Assembly (NCBI RefSeq): GCF_004138125.1
Contig: NZ_RXHS01000011.1
Span: 1-64,000 of the forward strand
Source: Seramator thermalis
Lineage (GTDB): Bacteria > Bacteroidota > Bacteroidia > Bacteroidales > Dysgonomonadaceae
DNA: 64,000 nt
Direction: 5' to 3'
Below the pieces are notes generated by a model. It saw only the letters and a list, made by a program, of their open reading frames with translations, was not told where the DNA came from and did no database searches. Both the position numbers and the translations under genes were made by a program. The stretch's first letter is position 1, and each line of letters begins with the position of its first letter. Below are positions 45,398-54,719 of the stretch, one piece after another.

Positions 45398-46225
45398 ATG
45401 AGAAATAAATTATGCCTGTTTATCCTGCTGGTCATTGGCATCACCAGCTGCAAGAAAGGTGATTCGTATGAGACGATTACGACCCCAACGGGAACGTGGC
45501 AACTGGTGTGGGACGAAGAATTCGACTACACCGGACTTCCCGATACCACCCGGTGGAGCTACGACACGGAGGGGAACAGCTGGGGCTGGGGCAACAACGA
45601 AGCTCAGTATTATACGGCCGGTGACTCTGCCAACGCCTATGTCAATAATGGGTTACTAACCATTACCGCCCGTATCGACAGCATGGGAGGTAAGCGATAT
45701 ACATCAGCCAGGCTGATCACCAAAGAGAAAGGAGACTGGCTCTACGGCCGTTTTGAAATAAGGGCCAAGCTCCCCACAGGATTAGGGACGTGGCCGGCTA
45801 TATGGATGCTCTCCACCGATTGGGAATACGGTGGCTGGCCTGCCAGCGGTGAAATAGACATCATGGAAAATGTGGGTTATGACCCCGACACCATTATAGG
45901 CTCAGCACATACCCAAAGCTACAACCATGTGCAGGGGACACAGAAAAATGCAAAGATATACGTCCCCACCTCCTACACTGATTTTCACCTCTATGCACTC
46001 GAATGGGAAGCGGATGCGTATCGTGTTTATGTGGATGACAACCTCTATTTCACTTTCGAAAATGAAGGCACCGGATTTGCCGAATGGCCATTCGACAAGA
46101 GATTCCATCTCTTGCTAAACCTGGCCATCGGAGGCAATTGGGGCGGACAGAAAGGTATCGATGATTCATTGTTCCCGCATCGTTTTCAGATTGACTACGT
46201 AAGGGTGTATCAAAAAATGAATTAG
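45398..46225 (+). CDS. GH16 beta-glucanase lipoprotein (laminarinase/lichenase type)
   Basis: The protein has 275 residues. The signal ends in GITSCKK (Cys18). The GH16 active site GEIDIMENVG carries the nucleophile Glu152, the helper Asp154 and the acid/base Glu157. Substrate-cleft motifs GRFEIRAKLPTGLGTWPAIWML and HTQSYNHVQGTQK fit the GH16_3 endo-beta-1,3(4)-glucanase group. As a lipoprotein encoded right after SusCD it probably cuts beta-glucan at the cell surface. The start at 45398 gives the proper lipoprotein signal; the open frame extends upstream over the hairpin. Confidence 0.92.
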   Translation: MRNKLCLFILLVIGITSCKKGDSYETITTPTGTWQLVWDEEFDYTGLPDTTRWSYDTEGNSWGWGNNEAQYYTAGDSANAYVNNGLLTITARIDSMGGKRYTSARLITKEKGDWLYGRFEIRAKLPTGLGTWPAIWMLSTDWEYGGWPASGEIDIMENVGYDPDTIIGSAHTQSYNHVQGTQKNAKIYVPTSYTDFHLYALEWEADAYRVYVDDNLYFTFENEGTGFAEWPFDKRFHLLLNLAIGGNWGGQKGIDDSLFPHRFQIDYVRVYQKMN

Positions 46226-46253
46226 CAGTACAACATACCGGTTATCCATAATC

Positions 46254-46290
46254 AAAAGCAGGCTGCAAGGATACTGGGCCTGCTTTTTGT
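46254..46290 (+). terminator. Terminator after the GH16 gene
   Basis: AAAAGCAGGC (46254-46263) pairs with GCCTGCTTTT (46278-46287) and is followed by T-rich sequence. It ends the susC-susD-GH16 unit. Confidence 0.8.
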
Positions 46291-47031
46291 TTGCCCTGCA
46301 TGCAAATCAATCTTGCAGCTTGCAAGAGAGCTGTGCCGCCTCACTGGAGGGAAGGCAATACGAAGTCAAGGGCGTTGCCGGCAACGGCAGGGTTTGAAGG
46401 AAGGCTTAGTAAGTACTGTGAACATAGCGAAAGCGAACCGATTTTGGCGGTCAGCCGCAGAAACAAGTTGAGAGACAAGAATCTGTTAAGAGGGTGGAGG
46501 TGGCAGATGAGCTCGTAGTAGTGATAAAGTCCGTTCCGGAGAAGCCGTAGTAATATGGTGGAGGGGAAAACACGGACGATCTTGCACAAGATTGGCGCAA
46601 CAATGGTTGCAGGGACTGCTCACACTCAAAAAGTGCCGGCAGATGCGAAGGGGTGAAGTTAAACCAAAGATGGGGACATTTTATTGCTGAGTGGAGGTTT
46701 AAGCAAAGACAATGCAGGTTGCAATACCGGCAGGAATTTGCACAAAGAAGTTGTGACGAGCATGCTTCATTGCGAATCCGTGCGAGTGTTCAGTATCGGA
46801 GTTTTTTTTCCGGCAGATTGCCACAGGCTAGAAACACCGGAAAAGCTTTGAGAACAAAGAACCGGCCACCACCAACAGAATATCATGTTCTCCACTGCAA
46901 AGGAGGTAGAAAGTAACTACCGACACATTGCATCAGTACTATAATGCTGTACTGAATAAGTGATAAATATCATAAGATCGTTTACATGCTAATTGGCATT
47001 TCATATCATAAGATCGTTTACGTTTTAATGG
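46291..47031. other. Gene-free, G/A-rich segment, possibly a decayed structured RNA
   Basis: Both longer open frames here (75 and 87 codons) are Arg/Trp/Cys-rich and look accidental. The segment is rich in GGAGG/GAAGG runs and small hairpins. A 34-nt stretch at 46758-46791 starts GAGC, ends GTTC and has a GCGA tetraloop in the middle, as in group II intron domain V, but its upper stem pairs poorly. At the right end are a hairpin (46933-46955) and a 19-bp direct repeat. Confidence 0.35.
46967..47021. repeat. 19-bp direct repeat, two copies
   Basis: ATATCATAAGATCGTTTAC occurs at 46967-46985 and again at 47003-47021, 36 bp apart, with a small hairpin between. The second copy ends 10 bp before the IS1182-type element. 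Confidence 0.8.
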
Positions 47032-48877
47032 ATGAGTCCACTTTAAAAAGTCGATGACTTTAATTTTGTTGTTTTTAATTCTGTTTTTTGTTGATAAAAC
47101 GCGCTTAAAATCTATTGTTATCAGACAAAAAAAATCGTATATTGTATCCCGTTAAAGATCAAGAAATCATGTTCAAGAAGACACCGGAAAATCCGCAATT
47201 TGACTTGTTTTCCACGCCTTCCACCCAAATGAGAAAGCGTGAAGCAAAAAAGTATGATGATCCCCACGGATGGCATAACCTGTTTTATGCAAATGTGACC
47301 TCCAAGATAGACGAAACCGTTTTTTCTCCTCTGTTCAAAGAGGGTAACATGGGCGCTCCAAACGCTTCCATACGGGTGATTATCGCCATGTCCATTATCA
47401 AGGAAGGCTTCGGCTGCAGTGATGAAGAGCTGTTTGAAAAATGTCAATTCGATCTGCTGGTGCGCAAAGCTTTGGGCCTTTTCTCCCTGAGTGATGTCGT
47501 GCCCTCTATCGATACCTATTATTTACTGAGAAGACGCATTTGCGAATACGAAAACCGACAGGGCGTCAACCTGATGGAAAAGAGCTTCGAACAGCTCACC
47601 GGAGACCAACTGTCCCGTTTCAAGATATCCGGTAAATCGGTGCGTATGGACAGTAAGCTCATTGGCAGCAACATCGCCGGGTATTCGCGTTTCGAGATTA
47701 TTCACAATACTTTTCGTCAGTTTATCAAAGCTCTTGGCGAGAGCGGACTGCTTCTTTTGAACCCCAAGCTCAGAAAACAGGTCCTTCTTTTTTTGGAAGA
47801 AGATGCCGGGGAAATGATATACCGTCTAAACAGTGAAACCATAGGTGAGAAAATCTCTTCCCTTGGCCAGCTCATTTATCAGGTTCTAAAACGCCTTTCA
47901 GAAACCACTCCCGGCTACGACCTTCTTCACCGTGTCTTCCATGAACAATATGAAGTCGTCAAGGGACAAGTCATTCTTCGACCCAAGGAAGATATCGCGG
48001 CCAAAAGCGTTCAAAACCACAATGACCCCGATGCCGATTATCGGGAAAAAGGAGGGCAAAAGGTAAAGGGTTACAGTGTGAACATCACCGAGACCTGTGA
48101 TGATACGGATGAACAGAAAGACAAACCCAACCTGATCGTAAACGTTCAGGTGAAAGGGGCAAGTGCGGCCGACAACGACTACCTAAAGGAAGCCGTTACC
48201 CATATCCGGGAGAAGGTAAGCTCCGATAATACAATAGAGAAAGTCTATGCCGATGGAGCATACCAATCGAAGGATAACAGGGAGTTTGCCGAGAAGAATT
48301 CGATTGAACTTATAACGAGCGGATTACAGGGAAGGCAATCCAAATACGATCTGGAAATGAAGGATGAAGAACTGGTTGTCACCCATATCGAAACCGGAGA
48401 GATTATCCCTGCATACAAGACGGGAGATAAATGGAGGATTGCCACCGAGGGTAAGAGCAAGTACCGGTATTTTACCGACGAACAAATAGCAATAGCCGAA
48501 CTAAGGCGCAAACTGACCTCCATTCCTAAGGAGGAACAGAACAAAAGAAACAACGTGGAGGCAACCATCTTTCAGTATTGTTTTCATACGAGGAACAACA
48601 AAACACGATACAGAGGCTTACTCAAACATAAATTGTTTACTTTCGCCCGATGTTTATGGATAAATCATGTCCGTCTTGTGAATTATCTGATAACAACAGG
48701 TCAAAGAGCGCATGAAAATGGTTTGATGACCCATTTTCGCTATATAAAGAGCTCCATTATGGAGAAACTTTTCTTCTTTATTGTTTTTTTACTTCCTCGT
48801 TCAATAAAAACCGGAAATAAAAAATCAAAGAACTTATTTTTTAAACTTCAAATTACCACTATTTAAAGTGGACTCAT
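47032..48877 (+). mobile_element. IS1182-family insertion sequence, apparently intact
   Basis: Perfect 16-bp terminal inverted repeats (ATGAGTCCACTTTAAA at 47032-47047 and its complement at 48862-48877) bracket one full-length transposase gene. I see no clear target duplication. It separates the susC-susD-GH16 unit from the GH9 unit. Confidence 0.88.
47169..48866 (+). CDS. IS1182-family transposase
   Basis: The protein has 565 residues from the ATG at 47169 (MFKKTPENPQFDLF). The N-terminal domain MGAPNASIRVIIAMSIIKEGFGCSDEELFEKCQFDLLVRKALGL is typical of the family. DDE residues are likely in VRMDSKLIGSN, KVYADGAYQSKDN, and the later RNNVEATIFQYCFHTRNNKTRYRGLLKHKLF (the Glu). The open frame extends to 47115 without a family match. 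No stop or frameshift is visible, so it is probably functional. Confidence 0.88.
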   Translation: MFKKTPENPQFDLFSTPSTQMRKREAKKYDDPHGWHNLFYANVTSKIDETVFSPLFKEGNMGAPNASIRVIIAMSIIKEGFGCSDEELFEKCQFDLLVRKALGLFSLSDVVPSIDTYYLLRRRICEYENRQGVNLMEKSFEQLTGDQLSRFKISGKSVRMDSKLIGSNIAGYSRFEIIHNTFRQFIKALGESGLLLLNPKLRKQVLLFLEEDAGEMIYRLNSETIGEKISSLGQLIYQVLKRLSETTPGYDLLHRVFHEQYEVVKGQVILRPKEDIAAKSVQNHNDPDADYREKGGQKVKGYSVNITETCDDTDEQKDKPNLIVNVQVKGASAADNDYLKEAVTHIREKVSSDNTIEKVYADGAYQSKDNREFAEKNSIELITSGLQGRQSKYDLEMKDEELVVTHIETGEIIPAYKTGDKWRIATEGKSKYRYFTDEQIAIAELRRKLTSIPKEEQNKRNNVEATIFQYCFHTRNNKTRYRGLLKHKLFTFARCLWINHVRLVNYLITTGQRAHENGLMTHFRYIKSSIMEKLFFFIVFLLPRSIKTGNKKSKNLFFKLQITTI

Positions 48878-48895
48878 ACTTTAAATAAAAAATTT

Positions 48896-51415
48896 ATGAA
48901 TAATAAACTATCTTTTCTCTTAGTTACTTTAACTGTATTACTAAGCATCTATTCACTGCATGCACAAGAGTTTATACTAGGTCCTACAGGTTATTTTCAG
49001 AATAAAGGCGTTGACGTTATGGCATTTGATGACATATATCCTGAAGGTCATCAGGGAGGAGTGTCTATTATTATGCACGGAAACAGAGTTGCAACAAACG
49101 GAGATATAAGGTTAGAACCTACACCGGGACAGTGGCAACCGGTTCCGAAGCAGATTAATCGCATTGCAGACATTGACAAAAACACTATTTCAGCATTTCT
49201 AATGTACCCTGATTCTTCTATGCATATGGCTGGATTTAACCCGATGATATACCCTGATTTAGTATTCAATTACTCGGTACATATTAGAGGTGAAGGTGGT
49301 TCTATTATAATAACGGTAGATCTTGATAGTCCAATTCCTGAAAAGTTTATCGGAAAAGTTGGTTTCAATCTTGAGCTTTTTCCGGGATCACTTTTCGGAA
49401 AACCTTGGATTATGGATGAGCAATCAGGAATATTTCCTCAACAGCCTAATGGACCAACAAAGTATGAACCCTCAAACCATAGTCATTCCGGGGACTTCAA
49501 CCCAGAAGGACAGGCTTCAAAAAAACAACTCGCAGGTAAGGGTTATAGCCCAATTATTGCCGACGACATAGTCTCGATGCCTTATGCTGTGGGGAAGCGT
49601 TTTGTAGTCAGACCTGACGACCCTTATAATAAATTCATGATAGAGTCAAAGGGGACTGAACTTAAATTGTATGACGGACGCATGAATCACAATAATGGTT
49701 GGTTTGTTGTACGAAGTGAGATTCCTGAAGGTAAAACAAAAGGTGCGATAGAGTGGATTATTACTCCTAATGTTGTTTCTAACTGGATTTATAAGCCCAT
49801 TGTACAAACCTCACAAGTTGGATACCATCCAAATCAGCAAAAAAAAGCGATTATTGAATTGGATAAAAGAGACACTGATATTCATAAACCTGTATTGTAT
49901 AAAATCACATCGGAAGGAGACAAGGAGATTATGATAGATAATAGCAAGGAATGGGGACAATTCTTGAGATATAATTATCTTCAGTTCGATTTCACTGAAG
50001 TGACTGAAGAGGGTTTGTATCAGGTAAGATATGGTGATTCAATGTCTTCTGTGTTTAAAATTGCAAATGATGTATATGATCGTGGAGTCTGGCAACCGGT
50101 TCTTGAATATTTTTTACCTGTTCAGATGTGTCATATGCGGGTAAATGAAAAATATAGAGTTTGGCATGATTGCTGTCATATGGATGATGCGCGTATGGCG
50201 CCGGTTGATTTCAATCATATTGATGGCTATGCTCAAGGACCTTCTACGTTAACGAAGTATAATTCCGTTGATGTGGTTCCTGGTTTGAATATTGGTGGAT
50301 GGCATGATGCTGGAGATTTTGACCTTCGCGTAGAATCGCAGGCTGGTGAAGCATATATTTTATCACTTGCTTATGAAGCATTTAAGGTAGATTATGATGT
50401 TACTTCAATAGATCAGCATAAAAGAATTACGGAAATTCATCAACCGGATGGAAAACCTGATTTGCTTCAGCAGATTGAGAATGGTGTTCTTTCTGTAGTT
50501 GGAGCTTATCGGTCATTGGGTCGTCTTTATCGCGGTATTATTTGCAATAATTTGCGCCAGTATGTAATGTTAGGAGATGCAGCTGCAATGACTGATAATG
50601 TTATTGGTAACGAGGATGATCGCTGGGTATTTACTGAAAACAATCCGGCTCGCGAACTGACCACTGCAGCCGAGTTGGCGGCGGCATCGCGTGTATTAAA
50701 AGGATTTAACGACACTCTCGGCATACAGGCATTAAAGTGTGCTCAAGAACTGTTTGAAATTACCGAACAAAACAATCGTTCTAAATCGGCTAAGGTGCAA
50801 GCTGCTGTTGAACTGTTTCTTACTACCGGTGATGTAAAATATAAAAACTGGCTTTTAAAAGAAACCGACTTTATAACAGATAATATAAATCGTTTTGGTT
50901 GGTTTCTTGGTCGAGCTGAAAAAAAAATTAACGATGCTGAATTTTCAAAATCTTTTAGACAAGCTCTGCATGGCTTACGTTCCGACTTAGTCAATCAGGC
51001 ATCTGAAACACCTTACGGTATTCCTTACCGTCCTCATATCTGGGGCGCAGGGTGGGATATTCAGGAGTTTGGGTTCAAACATTATTTTCTGTACACTGCT
51101 TATCCGGATATTTTCGATTCTGACTACATTTACAATGCACTAAATTTCATTTTAGGATGTCATCCGGGATCAAATACAGCTTCATTCGCATCAGGAGTAG
51201 GTGCTAACTCTGCAACAGTTGCTTATGGTCTAAACAGGGCCGACTGGTCTTATATACCCGGAGGTGTTATATCCGGTACTGCTCTGATTCGTCCGGACTT
51301 CCCTGAATTGCTTGAATTCCCATATCTGTGGCAACAGGTTGAATATGTAATGGGAGGCGGATCTTCACACTATATGTTTCTTGTTCTTGCTGCTCAGCAG
51401 TTAATGTCGAAATAA
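48896..51415 (+). CDS. GH9 endoglucanase with N-terminal Ig-like domains
   Basis: The protein has 839 residues with a signal peptide (about 1-23). After a unique N-terminal region (about 25-300) comes a CelD_N-type Ig domain (QTSQVGYHPNQQKKAIIEL, about 303-395), then the GH9 (alpha/alpha)6 barrel. GGWHDAGDFD near 470 holds the catalytic base Asp residues, and LWQQVEYVMGG near 815 the proposed acid Glu. GH9 enzymes cut cellulose and mixed-linkage glucan. It starts only 18 bp from the IS1182 end, so any older promoter was lost or replaced. The gene is markedly A+T-rich compared with the susCD genes. Confidence 0.88.
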   Translation: MNNKLSFLLVTLTVLLSIYSLHAQEFILGPTGYFQNKGVDVMAFDDIYPEGHQGGVSIIMHGNRVATNGDIRLEPTPGQWQPVPKQINRIADIDKNTISAFLMYPDSSMHMAGFNPMIYPDLVFNYSVHIRGEGGSIIITVDLDSPIPEKFIGKVGFNLELFPGSLFGKPWIMDEQSGIFPQQPNGPTKYEPSNHSHSGDFNPEGQASKKQLAGKGYSPIIADDIVSMPYAVGKRFVVRPDDPYNKFMIESKGTELKLYDGRMNHNNGWFVVRSEIPEGKTKGAIEWIITPNVVSNWIYKPIVQTSQVGYHPNQQKKAIIELDKRDTDIHKPVLYKITSEGDKEIMIDNSKEWGQFLRYNYLQFDFTEVTEEGLYQVRYGDSMSSVFKIANDVYDRGVWQPVLEYFLPVQMCHMRVNEKYRVWHDCCHMDDARMAPVDFNHIDGYAQGPSTLTKYNSVDVVPGLNIGGWHDAGDFDLRVESQAGEAYILSLAYEAFKVDYDVTSIDQHKRITEIHQPDGKPDLLQQIENGVLSVVGAYRSLGRLYRGIICNNLRQYVMLGDAAAMTDNVIGNEDDRWVFTENNPARELTTAAELAAASRVLKGFNDTLGIQALKCAQELFEITEQNNRSKSAKVQAAVELFLTTGDVKYKNWLLKETDFITDNINRFGWFLGRAEKKINDAEFSKSFRQALHGLRSDLVNQASETPYGIPYRPHIWGAGWDIQEFGFKHYFLYTAYPDIFDSDYIYNALNFILGCHPGSNTASFASGVGANSATVAYGLNRADWSYIPGGVISGTALIRPDFPELLEFPYLWQQVEYVMGGGSSHYMFLVLAAQQLMSK

Positions 51416-51422
51416 ATAAACC

Positions 51423-52685
51423 ATGGTGAAATATTATATCATAACATGTTTATCAATAATGATTCTGCAGTTCGATATAACTGTAACTGCAGAATCATTA
51501 ACTATAAGCAAATCTCAGCAATTAGTAAATGAGGTAGTTGAAGATCTGCAAGAGAATATTCTTCCTTTCTGGATCAAGTATGCACCTGACCCTTTAGGTG
51601 GGTTTTACGGAACATTAAAGAATAATGGAGAACCAATAAAAACAAGCCAAAAAGGTAGTGTTCTAAATGCACGAATACTTTGGACTTTTTCTGCGGCATA
51701 TCTTATATTTAATGATTCGGATTATAAAGAGATAGCTGATCGAGCTCAAAAATACTTTGTTAATCATTTTATTGATACGGAGTATGGAGGTACTTATTGG
51801 AGTGTAAATGCAGATGGTTCGCCCGGAATTGTTGAAAAGCAAACTTATGGAATCGCATTTGGAATATATGGACTTGCAGAACATTATCGTGCCACAAACA
51901 ACTGTGAAAGTCTGCAGTACGCAATTGAACTATATAGAACGTTAGAAAAGTATTCGTTTGACAATGATAATGGAGGTTACATAGAATCGTTTACTCGAAA
52001 CTGGAAAAAACCAGAGCGTTATGGTTACGATGGTAAGGGTATTGCAGAAAAAACAATGAATACACATCTACATGTTTTGGAAGCATATACAACACTTTAC
52101 AGAGTTTGGAAAGACCCGGTGCTGAAAGAACGGCTTAGAGGATTAATTGAAATTTTTCTAAATAAAATTATAGATCAAGACACTTGGCACCAACATCTAT
52201 TCTTCACAAAAGATTGGCAAAATCTTGAAAATATTGATTCGTATGGACATGATATGGAGCTGTCATGGTTACTTTTAGAAGCAGCAGAAGTATTGGATGA
52301 AGAGGATATAATTGAAGAGGTATTGCCTGTTGGACTAAAACTCGTGGACACTCAGATGAGTGAAGGATGGACCAAGGAGGGTGCTATGTTGTATGAACGA
52401 AATAATGGAGAGATAAAGGGTGGTTTAGAATGGTGGCCTCAAGCCGAATCTGTTATTGCGTTTTACAATGCCTGGCAAATATCGAACGATGAAAAATATC
52501 TTGATGCTGCAATTAAGACTTGGAAATGGATTGAATCACATCTTATTGATAAAGAATATGGGGAATGGTTCGGTGGTCTTTTGCCTGATGGCACTCCCGA
52601 TAGGAGTAGGCCGAAAGCTGATCTATGGAAATGTCCTTACCACAACAGTCGTATGGGATTTGAGTTGTTTAACAGGACACATTAA
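51423..52685 (+). CDS. Exported AGE-family sugar 2-epimerase (cellobiose 2-epimerase-like)
   Basis: The protein has 420 residues with a signal peptide (about 1-23). The AGE (alpha/alpha)6 barrel shows FWIKYAPDPLGGFYGTL, NARILWTFSAAYL, EYGGTYWSVNADG, KTMNTHLHVLEAYTTLYRVW (His), GHDMELSWLLLEA (His and Glu), and WWPQAESVIAFYNAW. This set fits cellobiose 2-epimerases, which turn cellobiose into glucosyl-mannose for phosphorolysis. Export is unusual, since most are cytoplasmic. Only 7 bp separate it from the GH9 gene, so the two are one operon acting on the same glucan. Confidence 0.85.
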   Translation: MVKYYIITCLSIMILQFDITVTAESLTISKSQQLVNEVVEDLQENILPFWIKYAPDPLGGFYGTLKNNGEPIKTSQKGSVLNARILWTFSAAYLIFNDSDYKEIADRAQKYFVNHFIDTEYGGTYWSVNADGSPGIVEKQTYGIAFGIYGLAEHYRATNNCESLQYAIELYRTLEKYSFDNDNGGYIESFTRNWKKPERYGYDGKGIAEKTMNTHLHVLEAYTTLYRVWKDPVLKERLRGLIEIFLNKIIDQDTWHQHLFFTKDWQNLENIDSYGHDMELSWLLLEAAEVLDEEDIIEEVLPVGLKLVDTQMSEGWTKEGAMLYERNNGEIKGGLEWWPQAESVIAFYNAWQISNDEKYLDAAIKTWKWIESHLIDKEYGEWFGGLLPDGTPDRSRPKADLWKCPYHNSRMGFELFNRTH

Positions 52686-52816
52686 TTAATCAGTATTTTC
52701 TTTATGAATATTGAAAAAAGAAACTTCCTTTTCTTTCGTTTTTGATTTTTGTTTTTAAACGACAAATTATATCGGAAATTTATATTGTCTAATACATTGA
52801 AAATAAATAAAATAAA

Positions 52817-54676
52817 ATGAAAAAGTTAAAACTCTTTTTTCTCGTACTTGCCTGTATTTCTATAAATTTATCTATTACAGCGCAAAACTATAAAAATTTC
52901 AAGTGTGCTATTTACTGTCGAGCTTATGAAGTAAAAAAAATGAGTGATCCGAATTGGTTGAAAAATGCTTGGGATACAATTTCGAAACAAGTCCACGTAG
53001 ATAAAATCTATCTGGAAACTCATCGTGACCTTTTAACAGTTGATGATGCAACTTTAGAAACAGCTATTCGATTTTTCAAAGGAAAAGGTCTTGAAGTCAG
53101 CGGTGGAATTACTTATACCATTAACGAAAGTAATAATTTCGAAACATTTTGCTATTCCAATCCTGAACATAGGCAGAAAGTAAAAGAAATAGCTGAGCTT
53201 ACTGCACGTCACTTTGACGAATTTATTCTGGACGATTTCTTTTTTACCAATTGCAAATGTGATTTGTGTATCGCGGCAAAAGGTAATAAAAGTTGGACAG
53301 ATTATCGTCTAGAGCTTATGAAAGATGCTGCTGCCAATTTGGTAATTAATCCGGCAAAAGCTGTAAATCCTAAGGTAAAGGTTATTATAAAGTATCCCAA
53401 TTGGTACGAGCATTTTCAAGGTCTTGGTTTTAATTTGAAAGATGAACCGCCCTTATTTGATGGCATTTATACGGGTACTGAAACACGTGACCCTTCTTCC
53501 AATCAACATTTGCAACAATATGAAAGCTATGCTATTTTCAGGTATTTTGAAAATATAAAACCAGACCAAAACGGAGGCGGTTGGGTAGATACAGGTGGCT
53601 TACGCGATATCGACCGTTATGCTGAACAATTGTGGCTTACGCTTTTTGCAAAAGCTCCTGAAATAACATTGTTTGATATCCGGCAAATGCTTTATCCCCT
53701 GAAAGAAGATTTACGCCCCTCCTGGCAGGGCATTTTCAATTTTGAGGAAATGAAAAAACCTATTCCGCTTAAAGATGGTGGTGTATTTATTCCAACCAAA
53801 ATGGCTCGGGCTGCTGGATATTCCCTTGAAACAGTTGATAAAGTTTTAGGGAAATTGGGGAAACCTGTTGGGGTGAAGAGTTATAAGCCATTTCATTCAG
53901 TAGGAGAAGATTTTTTACAAAATTACTTTAGCATGATAGGTATTCCGATTGAAATGGTTCCTGAATTTCCTAATAATGAACCAGTTGTGTTACTTACTGA
54001 AACTGCCTCTTTTGACCCGGATATTATCAATAAAATAAAAGCCCAACTGAAACGGGGAGGGAATGTGGTAGTTACTTCAGGTTTTTACAAAGCCATGGAA
54101 GGAAAAGGAATTGAAGATATTGTTGAGTTGCGAGTTACAGATCGGAAGGCAAACGTAAAAACTTTTTCGACAGGATGGGAAATATCTTTTTCTGGGAATG
54201 AAATGTTGATTCCCCAGATAAATTATTTGACCAATGATTCTTGGGAAATCATTTCTGCACTGGACGATACAAATGGTTGGCCTGTTTTACATTCAGCCGA
54301 TTATTCAAAAGGAAAATTTTACGTTTGGACAATTCCCGATAATTTTGTTGATCTGTACAACTTGCCTGAATCTGTTTTAAATCGTTTACGTCAGGTCGTT
54401 GCTGGCCATTTAAATGTAAGGTTGGAAGGACCCGCCAAAATCAGTTTGTTTGTTTATGATAATCATTCATTTCTTGTACATTCGTTTCTCGATCAAGAAG
54501 TTTCTGTAAAAATTCTTTTGAATAAGAATGAGAATGAAATTACCGATGCGGTATCGGGTGAAAAAATCTCTGGTGAATCACAAAAATCTTCATTTGGTAA
54601 CCCCAAAATTGATAGCGATGTAAAATTGTTTGAAATAAAAATAAAACCTCATTCATTCAGAGGATTCCGGTTTTAA
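52817..54676 (+). CDS. Exported protein of unassigned family, candidate glycoside hydrolase
   Basis: The protein has 619 residues with a signal peptide (about 1-22). Residues about 25-330 read like a TIM barrel: KIYLETHRDLL (Glu67), VSGGITYTINES, FDEFILDDFFFTNCKCDLC (Asp139, Asp140, Cys146/148/151), VKVIIKYPNWYEHFQGLG, GIYTGTETRDP, and APEITLFDIRQML. Residues about 360-450 look like an alpha/beta domain (PVVLLTETASFDPDIINKIKAQL), and a beta-rich tail ends it. The order recalls GH42-like enzymes, but I do not recognise the family. It lies in the GH9/epimerase/GH5 group, so a beta-glucan role is likely. Function is inferred only. Confidence 0.7.
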   Translation: MKKLKLFFLVLACISINLSITAQNYKNFKCAIYCRAYEVKKMSDPNWLKNAWDTISKQVHVDKIYLETHRDLLTVDDATLETAIRFFKGKGLEVSGGITYTINESNNFETFCYSNPEHRQKVKEIAELTARHFDEFILDDFFFTNCKCDLCIAAKGNKSWTDYRLELMKDAAANLVINPAKAVNPKVKVIIKYPNWYEHFQGLGFNLKDEPPLFDGIYTGTETRDPSSNQHLQQYESYAIFRYFENIKPDQNGGGWVDTGGLRDIDRYAEQLWLTLFAKAPEITLFDIRQMLYPLKEDLRPSWQGIFNFEEMKKPIPLKDGGVFIPTKMARAAGYSLETVDKVLGKLGKPVGVKSYKPFHSVGEDFLQNYFSMIGIPIEMVPEFPNNEPVVLLTETASFDPDIINKIKAQLKRGGNVVVTSGFYKAMEGKGIEDIVELRVTDRKANVKTFSTGWEISFSGNEMLIPQINYLTNDSWEIISALDDTNGWPVLHSADYSKGKFYVWTIPDNFVDLYNLPESVLNRLRQVVAGHLNVRLEGPAKISLFVYDNHSFLVHSFLDQEVSVKILLNKNENEITDAVSGEKISGESQKSSFGNPKIDSDVKLFEIKIKPHSFRGFRF

Positions 54677-54719
54677 GATAATTAAAAGAATAAGCAACTA
54701 ATATTTGATAGAAAAAAAT

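Noticed and set aside
46653-46916. 87-codon plus-strand open frame in the gene-free segment
   Set aside because: Arg/Gln/His-rich with no domain pattern, inside RNA-like G/A-rich DNA; no plausible ribosome site.
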